NCBI GenBank assembly: GCA_965249615.1
Contig: CBDFMI010000004.1
Span: 124,001 to 188,000, forward strand
DNA from: G963555815 sp965249615 [NCBI: bacterium]
GTDB lineage: Bacteria > UBA8248 > JACPRG01
Direction: 5' to 3'
Length of the DNA: 64,000 nucleotides
Of this stretch, positions 26,204 through 33,701 are shown in pieces (position 1 is the stretch's first letter; each line of letters opens with the position of its first letter). The position numbers were made by a program, and so were the translations under genes. A model generated the notes under the pieces. That model was given only the letters and a program-made list of their open reading frames with translations, was not told where the DNA came from and made no database searches.

Positions 26204-27082
26204 TCATTTCTCAAGTATCACAACCCACATGAAGCCAAAGGGTTTTAGAAAATTCTCCAGCTTCACCAACAGCTTCTTTGTCAAAGGCCGGACCGGAGGG
26301 GGAATCAAGGTGGCCAGTTGGCTGAGGCCGGCAGGGGCCGTGTCGAGCCTGACCTTGGAGAAAGGTTGACAGATCCGACGGAGCTGCCTCCGGCTGTACC
26401 TGTAGATGATAGGACAGCCCAGGACCTCTACTAACTCCGTTCCCCATGGATTGTTCCGCTTGGGCCCCCGGGTCAGGCGCTGAAGCAGGAGGTGCCTTTT
26501 GCCAGAGAGCAGGTCGAGAATCCTCGATCCGAAACGGATGAGGTGACTCGCATAGGCCTTCAGCGAATGGCGTTGGTAGACGGCGATGAGCGCCCTTCCC
26601 CCAGGAGACAGCACGCGATAGACCTCCCGGAAGGCCAGGGGTGGATCGGGTAAATGGTGGAGCACCCCGATGGAATAAACGAAGTCGAAGGAGCTGTCGG
26701 CAAAGGGCAAGGATTCCCCATCCCCCTGCAAGAGGAGAGAATGTGCGGATTTCGTTGGCGCGGCTTCGAACCTTTTTGTCGCCTGCCGGAGGGGTTCTTG
26801 GCAGGCGTCGAGTCCCAGGATCGTCCCCCCCTGGCCCAGGAGTTGCAATCCCAGGTGACACAGGTCAACCCCCTGGCCGCAGCCGATCTCGAGGATCCTC
26901 GTCCGGCCCTGGTGTTCGGGGCTCAACAGAGATAGGGGCAGCCATGGGCTTCGGAGATAACGAAACCTCGCATGCGCCTCTAAAGAATCCCAGTCTCCGT
27001 CGCACGGATATCGCTCCCAGAACTGAAGAGATTCCTCCCTGCTGGCGTGAAAAGGACTTCTCTTTCGGTCAGTCAAACGCAT
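26204..27082 (-). CDS. Class I SAM-dependent methyltransferase
   Basis: 292 residues. Motif I is ILEIGCGQGVDLCHLG, motif II LGLDACQEPLRQA, then FDFVYSIGVLHHLPDPPLAFREVYRVLSPGGRALIAVYQ (motifs IV-V), the Methyltransf_11 layout. It is likely to methylate a sugar or lipid in the surrounding glycan locus. The C-terminal 80 residues are basic and hydrophobic, without recognised features. Divergent from the GT39-like gene at 27.3 kb. Confidence 0.85.
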   Translation of the reverse strand: MRLTDRKRSPFHASREESLQFWERYPCDGDWDSLEAHARFRYLRSPWLPLSLLSPEHQGRTRILEIGCGQGVDLCHLGLQLLGQGGTILGLDACQEPLRQATKRFEAAPTKSAHSLLLQGDGESLPFADSSFDFVYSIGVLHHLPDPPLAFREVYRVLSPGGRALIAVYQRHSLKAYASHLIRFGSRILDLLSGKRHLLLQRLTRGPKRNNPWGTELVEVLGCPIIYRYSRRQLRRICQPFSKVRLDTAPAGLSQLATLIPPPVRPLTKKLLVKLENFLKPFGFMWVVILEK

Positions 27083-27096
27083 GACCCGCCACTATA

Positions 27097-27140
27097 GCAA
27101 AAAACCTTCGCCCTTCCCCAGACAGAGCTGGGTTTTTTGC
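27097..27140 (+). terminator. Hairpin with T-run between divergent genes
   Basis: A perfect 10-bp outer arm pair (GCAAAAAACC at 27097-27106 with GGTTTTTTGC at 27131-27140) encloses a second stem, CCCAG (27117-27121) with CTGGG (27128-27132), followed by TTTTTT. Read on the plus strand it looks like an intrinsic terminator. The A-run on the other arm makes it potentially bidirectional. Confidence 0.55.
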
Positions 27141-27150
27141 CGCAAGCTTC

Positions 27151-27160
27151 TTGCTATAAT
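27151..27160 (+). promoter_or_regulatory. Extended -10 promoter for the GT39 genes at 27.3-31.3 kb
   Basis: TTGCTATAAT contains a perfect TATAAT (27155-27160) with an upstream TGn extension. The -35 region is poor, as is common with extended -10 promoters. It would give a leader of about 145 nt. Confidence 0.5.
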
Positions 27161-27312
27161 CTGCGGGAGCTGTCGAGCAGGGGGGCCTTTGCCCAAAAAC
27201 GAAAGCCCGACAGGGGCCCTTGTAAGGCCAGGGAAGGACGTCACAGATGAAAGGACCTCGGCAGGGTTTTTCAGGGCAAGCGGCTGAACCATCTCAACCG
27301 GACGTGTGAAGA

Positions 27313-29180
27313 TTGAATCCACCACACAGTTCTGATCGCGCTCCCTTTTGGAAGCTCGTCTTCGCCTCCCTGGTCTTTGTGGCCTTGGCGGAGGTTCTGC
27401 GTCCCCACCTCTACCGGGATGAGCTGCCGGGCTGGTGGGTGGTTTTTGTCTTCTGGGGTTTCTGTTTCGCCTTTGCCGAGTTCGTCCGACCCAACTCCGC
27501 CCAGCGTCCCCATTGGACCATCCCAGCCGGCTCCCTTTTGGCCATCGTGGCGGGCCTCTTCCTGGTCCTCTTCTACCCCCCTTCGGTCGGGGATGCTCGA
27601 ACCCTGGGCCTACCCTTCTTCGGGTCTCCCGGCCTGGCTCTTGCGGGTGTCCCTTCTCTTGATCCTGGGAGCCTGCGGGGGTGCCTTCGCTCGAACCTGG
27701 CGGGCGGGCGAAGGTTTGAGCCCCTCTCTGGCGCCCTGTCTTCCACTCACTTTATTATTCCTGGTGTGGGTGGGACGAGGTCTGGGAGGCGGTTGGGTGA
27801 TCCCCGCCGTTGAAGGGTTTATGTTCTTTGGCGTTGCAGGTGTCCTGCTTCTCGTCTCCCGAGGGACCCGGGCTGCTCAAGTCGCCAAGAATTTGGTGTC
27901 TGGTCTCTGGCGGGAACCCTTCTTTCTCGTCTTTCTGTTTCTCTTTGCGACCTCTCTTCGAGCCCTCTTCGCCTTCCAGCTCATGGAGGCGGACCTCGAC
28001 CCTCGCTTCCTTGCGGGACCGGACAGCGGGACGTACGACATTGCGGCTTGGGGGCTAACGAGCGGGGAGTACGGATTTCTGGACCGAGAACTACCCATCT
28101 TTTTTCACAACCCTGGCCCGACCCTCTTTTACTCTGGGGTCTATTGGATCATCGGCCACCAGCCTGACGTGATTCGCTTTCTCCAGGCAGTGATGGGAGG
28201 TGTGACGTGCCTCTTCGTCTACTGGATCGGCAAGCGCGTTTTCGATGAGACGACGGGAAAGATCGCGGCCCTTCTCGTCGCAGGGCGGGGCTATCTGGTG
28301 ATCTATGGGATTTATCTTGGGGCGGAGGCCCTGGGGCTCCTTTTTGTGACGGCGACGGTCCTTCTCCTCCTCAAACCTTCCGGCTGGGAGGTCGGGCACC
28401 GGTGGGGGAGGCCGGGCGTTTCTCATCGGGGCCTTGCTCGGGGTGGCCACCTTGATGCGGCCGGAGTACCAGATCTTTCCGCTGGCGGTCCTTCTCTATT
28501 TCCTGGCCCGCCTAACGAAAAGGAAGGTGGCAGTTCCTCTTCTCTTCCTCCTTGGTTTTGCGGTGGTCCTCACCCCATTGCTGTTGAGAAACGGGGTGGT
28601 CCAGGACCAGTTCGCCCTCAGCGCGCCAGCGGTGGTCCAGACCCAATACGCCCTGACGTCCCTGAACCCGCGGGTGGGGATCCCCCAGTCCATCTCCGAC
28701 TTTGATTTCTTCCGCCGCCTGGGACAGACTTTTGTGGAAAGTCCGGGCTGGACCCTTCGCGCCATTGGGAGCGATGTGGGCTATAACTTCGGTCGGTTCT
28801 GGTGGTGGCGGCTTCAGGTTTTTAATCCCGCCTTTGTTTATTTTGAGCGAGAGACGAGACTCATGAATCTAATTGGCTTCCTCCTCCAGGGGCTCTTTGT
28901 CATGGGGCTTTGGGCGGGATGGCGGTATCGGCGGCCCCTGGGCCCCCTCCTCCTCATCGTCGGCTATAAGACCCTCTTTCACCTCTTCGTGAGCGGAAAT
29001 GAGTGGGGACGGGTGACGGCCGAACCCTTCGTCAATCTCATTCAGGCCTTCGGGCTGACCATGTTCCTCACTTGGGGGTTCTCGCTGAGGGGCGGGGCCC
29101 ATCCCTCATCCCTCGATGGGGTCAATGAGGAACGTGCGGGGGGTGGGGAACGGCCGATTTTTGGAGTGACTGAGGCTTGA
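27313..29180 (+). pseudogene. GT39-like membrane glycosyltransferase interrupted by two frameshifts
   Basis: Three successive reading frames together make one membrane protein. Frame one supplies the first helices (from a TTG at 27313). A shift at about 27575-27660 leads to the second frame, with FLAGPDSGTYDIAAWGLTSGE (catalytic loop) and NPGPTLFYSGVYWIIGH. A shift in the G5 run at about 28402-28407 leads to the third frame, with FLIGALLGVATLMRPEYQ and the C-terminal helices. Both shifts are one extra base. Removing them gives 621 residues ending at a TGA that shares its A with the ATG of the next gene. Either a decaying gene or sequencing indels in homopolymers. Confidence 0.75.
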
Positions 29181-31258
29181 TGGGGTCTTTAGGAGGCGTC
29201 GAAAGGAGAGGATCCTATCGGGACCTCCCGTGGTTGGCTTTCCTCATCGCTCTCGGGGTGTCCCTCGTCTTTATCCTCTGGCGGCCGCTTCCTATCTCTC
29301 CCGATTTTGAATCCTATGACAATCTTGCCTGGCATCTGGTCCAGGGAGAAGGGTTCACGCAGGACGGGGACCCACGGGGATATCCCGAGCTCTTCCGAAC
29401 GCCTGGCTATCCTTGGTTTCTTGCCCCCTTTTATTGGACTTTTGGTCGCAGCTATCTGCCGGTTTACTTTACCCAGGCGATCCTCCTTGGACTGACCACC
29501 CTCCTCGTCTTTTCTTTGGTCCGACGCTCATTGGGGGAGGGAGTGGCGCGCCTTTCTGCCTACGTTGTGGCTCTTTATCCCCTCTCGGCCCTCTATGTCC
29601 CGACCATCCTAGCCGAGGTGCTTTCGATATTCGCCGTCGCCCTCTCCATCTGGATGTTCCTCTGGACCTTGGACAAAACCACCGTCTGGAGGGCGAGCTT
29701 GACGGGAGCGGTCATGGCGTACAGCGCCCTGGTCCGTCCGGCCTTCCTGCTCCTCGCCCTCGCCTGCTTTCTGGCAGCGGTTCTGGCCCAATATCCCTGG
29801 CGAAAACTTCTCAAACCCTTCCTGGTCCTCCATCTCTCATTGGTCATCATCCTGGGCGCCTGGGCGGTCCGAAACCTTCGGGTTTCGGGCGAGTTCATTC
29901 CCCTGAGCATTCAGGCCCCTTTGCAGCTCTGGCTGGCCACTTTCAACTATGGCCCTTACACCGACCAGTTCTGGAAAAACCCCGCGTACTTCTCCCAGCA
30001 GTTCTCTCTCGTCAGTCACCTCCCCCATGTCTTTGACCGGGAGGATCAGGCCTATCCTGTGGAGATCCGGCTCGAGGGCGCCGAGGCCCTGCGACCTGTG
30101 AAATTGCACTACCGCCTGGACGGCGAAGGGCCCTTCTTCGAAGTGGGCATGAGGGAGGCGGAGGACGGGCGATTCCTGGCTGAGATCCCGCCTCAGCCCT
30201 TTGGTACCCGGGTCCAGTACTACTTTAGCCTGCGAGACCTATTTCAGCCCGAGGCGCGTCTGCGCCATCCAAACCCGAAGGCCCCATCGCTTTTTTTCTA
30301 CCGGGTCCTTGAGGATGTCCTGGCGGACCCCGGACCGGAGCTGGTGGATGTTCATGACGTGATCCAGTTGGGCTCAACACTTCAGGCCCCAGATCAACAT
30401 CCCCGCTCTCTCCTTCACGACATTGACCAGGATGGACGCTTGTCGGAAGCAGATCTGGAGAAGCTCTTAAAGAGATTGGGGGGGGGTATGGTGCCCACCT
30501 ATCAGTTTCACCGAGAGAAAGAAGGGGGCTCTCTTCAGCTGAGGTTTGAAGATGGCTCCCAACTCGATCTCCCCCTGGCCGAAGACCCTCCAAAGACCAA
30601 CCTGTCTCGCCTTGTCCGAAGCCCTCTTGTGGGTTTGGCTGGGAGGTTTGTGACCGTGGCCATGCCGAGAGGGCAACCCGCCGAAGGGCTCGTCTGGCGC
30701 AAGCCGGGAGAGAACCAGCTGTTCTCTTGTTCTTCCAGACGGAGTGATCTCTCACCTTCGCAGGTGACGCCGGGGGTGAGCGACCACCCGTTCCCCTGTT
30801 TCTGGAAAGCGGGAGTGGAAGATGTCCCGGCCCAACTCATGGAGTTCCGGGCCTATCGCTCTCTCGCGCGGGACAACTTCCTGAGGGCTCCGATGGCTTA
30901 CTTTGGGGGGAGTCTTCTCCGGATGCCCCGGATCTGGGTCACGGTGGGGACGACGACCCCGGGACAGACCTATCTCGTACCGGGGGCCGCCTGGCTATTT
31001 CCCGCCCTCGCCGTGAGCACCCTGGGCCTCTTCGTTTTGGCGGTCATTGGCTATTGGACGGTTCGGGAGAGATGGCGCTCCCACTGGTATATCTTCGTCC
31101 CCATCCTCTACATCTCTTTTGTCCACGCCCCCTTTCACCCGGAGGCCCGCTATTCCCTTCCGGGACGGGTCTTTCTTTTAGTCTATGTGGCGGTGGCCTT
31201 GGCGGGTATTTGGCAATGGTGGAAGGGGCGACAAAAGCAGACCACTTCCGACCCCTGA
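29180..31258 (+). CDS. GT39-like membrane glycosyltransferase with periplasmic beta-domain and EF-hand
   Basis: 692 residues. The GT39 core starts with one helix and SPDFESYDNLAWHLVQGEG (catalytic-loop Asp/Glu), then ELFRTPGYPWFLAPFYW, and has further helices to about residue 245. Instead of going straight to the last helices it carries an extracytoplasmic insert: a beta-sandwich-like segment (about 290-375, RYILDG-like repeats ending RVQYYFSLRD) and a canonical calcium loop, DIDQDGRLSEAD (414-425), like an EF-hand or dockerin. Final helices follow (about 610-680). The ATG overlaps the preceding stop (TGATG). Ca-dependence is inference. Confidence 0.75.
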   Translation: MGSLGGVERRGSYRDLPWLAFLIALGVSLVFILWRPLPISPDFESYDNLAWHLVQGEGFTQDGDPRGYPELFRTPGYPWFLAPFYWTFGRSYLPVYFTQAILLGLTTLLVFSLVRRSLGEGVARLSAYVVALYPLSALYVPTILAEVLSIFAVALSIWMFLWTLDKTTVWRASLTGAVMAYSALVRPAFLLLALACFLAAVLAQYPWRKLLKPFLVLHLSLVIILGAWAVRNLRVSGEFIPLSIQAPLQLWLATFNYGPYTDQFWKNPAYFSQQFSLVSHLPHVFDREDQAYPVEIRLEGAEALRPVKLHYRLDGEGPFFEVGMREAEDGRFLAEIPPQPFGTRVQYYFSLRDLFQPEARLRHPNPKAPSLFFYRVLEDVLADPGPELVDVHDVIQLGSTLQAPDQHPRSLLHDIDQDGRLSEADLEKLLKRLGGGMVPTYQFHREKEGGSLQLRFEDGSQLDLPLAEDPPKTNLSRLVRSPLVGLAGRFVTVAMPRGQPAEGLVWRKPGENQLFSCSSRRSDLSPSQVTPGVSDHPFPCFWKAGVEDVPAQLMEFRAYRSLARDNFLRAPMAYFGGSLLRMPRIWVTVGTTTPGQTYLVPGAAWLFPALAVSTLGLFVLAVIGYWTVRERWRSHWYIFVPILYISFVHAPFHPEARYSLPGRVFLLVYVAVALAGIWQWWKGRQKQTTSDP

Positions 31259-31341
31259 AAGGGGTTGGACACGTCTTGCGCTGCGCCAGCGATGGAAGAA
31301 GACTGGAAGAAGACCGGGGGGATAACTGCCCTGGCTCTGTG

Positions 31342-32511
31342 TTACTCCATCTGTGGGACAGGGACGGCCTTTCGGCTGCGGCAGTTCCCCTCTTTCTGGA
31401 TAGCGGCGTTTAAGCGGGAGATGGGGACGCCTTCGCTCACGTACTTATCCAGGCAGTGCAGGGCCTCTTCGTCCGGCATCTGGACCGGAGGGTGCTTCAT
31501 CGTGTAGGCGGAGACGGGCAGGAGGGCCCCTGCCTCCCCCCGCTCCCGGGCCAGGCGGCAGTAGCGAATGGCATCGACGACGACACCGGCACTGTTCGGG
31601 GAATCCTCCACCGAGAGCCTCAGCTCCAGGTTCATGGGCACTCCTCCAAACCCCTGGCCCTCAATCCTCAGGAAGCAGAGCTTGTTGTCATTTTGCCAAG
31701 GGACATAGTCGCTTGGGCCGATGTGGATATTCTCGGCGGGGAAGGGGATTTCAAGCTGGGACTGGACGGCCTCGGTCTTAGAAACCCGCTTGGAGAGGAG
31801 GCGGTCCTGATTCAGCATGTTGAGAAAATCTGTGTTCCCGCCCGTATTGAGCTGGTAGGTCCGCTCGAGCTCAATCCCCCGGTCCTTGCAGAGCTTAACG
31901 AGGGTCCGGTGGAGGATGGTTGCCCCCAGCTGCGACTTCACGTCGTCGCCCACGATGGGGATTCCCCGCTCGCGGAAGCGGGTTTCCCAGGCGGGGTCCG
32001 ACGCGATGAAGACCGGCATGCAGTTGATGAAGCTGATGCCCGCCTTGAGGCAGGCCTCGGCGTAATGGCGGGTTCCCTCCTCAGTGCCGACCGGCAAGTA
32101 GTTCAGTAGTATCTCAGCCCCACTTTCCTGGAGAACCGCCGCCACGTCCACCGGCTCTTTTTCGGCGACCAAGAACGTCCTCTCCAGGGGGTGGTCCTTC
32201 ATGTGAGGCGAGACCCCGTCCAAGACAGGGCCCATGGAAACCGTCACGCCGCAGTCGGGCAGGTCTTCGACAAGGGTCTTGGTGCAATTGGGGGGGGCGA
32301 AGACGGCCTCATGGAGGGGTTTTCCAACCTTGCGGGCGTCCACGTCAAAGGCGGCCACCACCTGAATGTCGTAAGGCCGGTAGCCCGCTAGACGATAGTG
32401 CATCAGGCCAATCGCCTCCTCCTCCGGCGTCTGTCGATAGTGTTCGATCCCCTGGAGGAGGGAGCTGGCGCAGTTGCCAATTCCGGCGATGGCGATTTTA
32501 ATCGGGTCCAT
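31342..32511 (-). CDS. ino1: myo-Inositol-3-phosphate synthase
   Basis: Ino1 converts glucose-6-phosphate to L-myo-inositol-3-phosphate with NAD. The 389-residue product is the short prokaryotic form: IAIAGIGNCASSLLQGIEHY (NAD site), LLNYLPVGTEEGTRHYAEACL, GIPIVGDDVKSQLGATILHR (catalytic Lys region) and YQLNTGGNTDFLNML, all conserved. It supports synthesis of inositol lipids or inositol solutes, together with the inositol-phosphatase family gene at 17.8 kb. The ATG lacks a clear Shine-Dalgarno sequence. Confidence 0.95.
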   Translation of the reverse strand: MDPIKIAIAGIGNCASSLLQGIEHYRQTPEEEAIGLMHYRLAGYRPYDIQVVAAFDVDARKVGKPLHEAVFAPPNCTKTLVEDLPDCGVTVSMGPVLDGVSPHMKDHPLERTFLVAEKEPVDVAAVLQESGAEILLNYLPVGTEEGTRHYAEACLKAGISFINCMPVFIASDPAWETRFRERGIPIVGDDVKSQLGATILHRTLVKLCKDRGIELERTYQLNTGGNTDFLNMLNQDRLLSKRVSKTEAVQSQLEIPFPAENIHIGPSDYVPWQNDNKLCFLRIEGQGFGGVPMNLELRLSVEDSPNSAGVVVDAIRYCRLARERGEAGALLPVSAYTMKHPPVQMPDEEALHCLDKYVSEGVPISRLNAAIQKEGNCRSRKAVPVPQME

Positions 32512-32931
32512 AGTGCTTACTTCGCTCCGTTCGAACGAGAGGTTGCAAGGTGTCTGCCGGCCTCGTCGGTCGGTGTCAAATCCGATGGTCTGAAAAGTGG
32601 GAATCTAGGAGAAGATGAAGATAAGGAGGGATGAGTGGGTCTATCTGAGGGGGGGGACACTCCCGCTGCCCCGCTATTCGATAGTTGCTTTTTGCCAGGC
32701 GGACCTGGTTCAAGAAATGCCGATGCCAGACCCACGGGGATCGGCGGACTCGGGGGTTATCCCGGGCAGGGGCGGAGGGTGAACCGTCAGAACGGGATTT
32801 TTCTCTCATCAAACCTTCGGACCTCACCGTCCACCTCAACAGGGAGCTCTCAGAGGGATTCCCCTCACGTAAGCGCCCATTCAAGCCGAATCTCCCGGTC
32901 TCTGTCAAGCCGGAATTCTCCCCATTTCCCC
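32512..32931. other. 420-bp intergenic region between ino1 and glutaredoxin genes
   Basis: No open frame here has a credible start, ribosome-binding site and protein-like composition. There are several GC-rich inverted segments but no T-tract terminator. It is the 5' side of ino1 on the minus strand, so it may hold its promoter and leader. I see no recognised riboswitch. Confidence 0.4.
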
Positions 32932-33180
32932 TCAAGCCCCGCTCAGGAGGGAGTCGAGCTCACCCGAATCCTCCAGGCGCAAGAGATCGGGTAGGCCCCC
33001 GATGGCACGGCCGCCGATGAGGATCTGAGGGACGGTCTTCCCCTTTGTCAGGCTTCTCATCTCATCCCAATCCGGGGTCCCTCCGAAGACCATCTTCTCC
33101 TCAAACTTGACCCCCTTTTTCTTGAGGAACTGTTTGGCCATCACACAATAGCCGCAAGGGTTTGTGGAGTAGACAATCAC
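32932..33180 (-). CDS. Glutaredoxin-like protein
   Basis: A small thioredoxin-fold protein: VIVYSTNPCGYCVMAKQFLKK with the CGYC redox motif, then KTVPQILIGGRAIGG (cis-Pro and GSH-binding region) and a C-terminal helix. The GTG at 33180 gives 82 residues, the usual size. Alignment suggests the ancestral start lies three codons earlier, where the codon is ACG rather than ATG. A longer in-frame extension to 33243 crosses a run of nine G and has no protein-like character. Probably cytosolic. Confidence 0.85.
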   Translation of the reverse strand: MIVYSTNPCGYCVMAKQFLKKKGVKFEEKMVFGGTPDWDEMRSLTKGKTVPQILIGGRAIGGLPDLLRLEDSGELDSLLSGA

Positions 33181-33272
33181 CTTCGCCGTCCATCCCCCCC
33201 CCTTTCCCTTCTGGGGAAGGGGAGTGACCGCTCTTGCGCCCAAGAACCATTCGAAGGAATGTGAATATGCCG

Positions 33273-33382
33273 GTTAACAAATTTAACCGTCTCCCCTTCA
33301 CTTTGGGGCGCGGGCCATCTTGCCGCCGCCCATGACCATCGGCAGAAATACCAATCAGGCTGATTACAAATCTAACCGTCTC
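33273..33382 (+). repeat. Two imperfect 21-bp direct repeats upstream of the trp promoter
   Basis: Copies at 33273-33293 and 33362-33382 agree at 18 of 21 positions. Both contain ACAAAT.TAACCGTCTC, and the first contains the dyad GTTAA-N5-TTAAC. They lie about 100 and 190 bp upstream of the predicted trp transcription start, and upstream of the divergent glutaredoxin gene, so they could be operator sites. Confidence 0.5.
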
Positions 33383-33425
33383 GACCCGTCTCGTCAATAT
33401 CGCTGCCTGTGGGGCGGTCTTGAGC

Positions 33426-33454
33426 TTGACATCCCGCTCGAGGCCTAATATCCT
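33426..33454 (+). promoter_or_regulatory. trp operon promoter
   Basis: Perfect -35 TTGACA (33426-33431), 17-bp spacer, TATCCT (33449-33454). Transcription would start near 33461, about 22 nt before the leader peptide start. Confidence 0.65.
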
Positions 33455-33482
33455 TGGGCGGGAAAGAAGGGGTATCAGGAGG

Positions 33483-33557
33483 ATGGTCGTGAAGTCTGTT
33501 TCTTATTCAAACCTCTGGTGGTGGCTTCCCAAGGGGAGGGTTGCGGCCAGGGCCTGA
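33483..33557 (+). CDS. trpL: trp leader peptide with Trp-Trp-Trp
   Basis: A 24-codon frame (ATG 33483, TGA 33555-33557) whose middle reads YSNLWWWLPKG, with three consecutive TGG codons at 33516-33524. Because AGGAGG directly abuts the ATG, translation may instead start at the in-frame GTG at 33489, which has ideal spacing. It precedes a strong intrinsic terminator and then trpE, the arrangement of a ribosome-mediated attenuator. The peptide itself needs no function. Confidence 0.82.
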   Translation: MVVKSVSYSNLWWWLPKGRVAARA

Positions 33558-33574
33558 GGACGACAGGAGGTTAG

Positions 33575-33622
33575 AGGCCGCGCTCCCACCTGGAAAAGGG
33601 GGCCGCGGCCTTTTTTGTTTTT
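33575..33622 (+). terminator. trp attenuator terminator
   Basis: AGGCCGCG (33575-33582) pairs with CGCGGCCT (33604-33611), extended inward by CTCCC with GGGGG across a one-base bulge. It runs into TTTTTTGTTTTT. GCGGCC and AGGGCC at 33543-33554, inside the leader peptide, are complementary to the 5' arm and can form the competing antiterminator or sequestering stem. Confidence 0.85.
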
Positions 33623-33701
33623 CAGCGAAGTTTTTTAGCGAAGTCGGAGGAGCTGGGTCACGCGGGAGAGGGGGTTTCACCTGCCGTGATCCCATCAGGA
33701 C

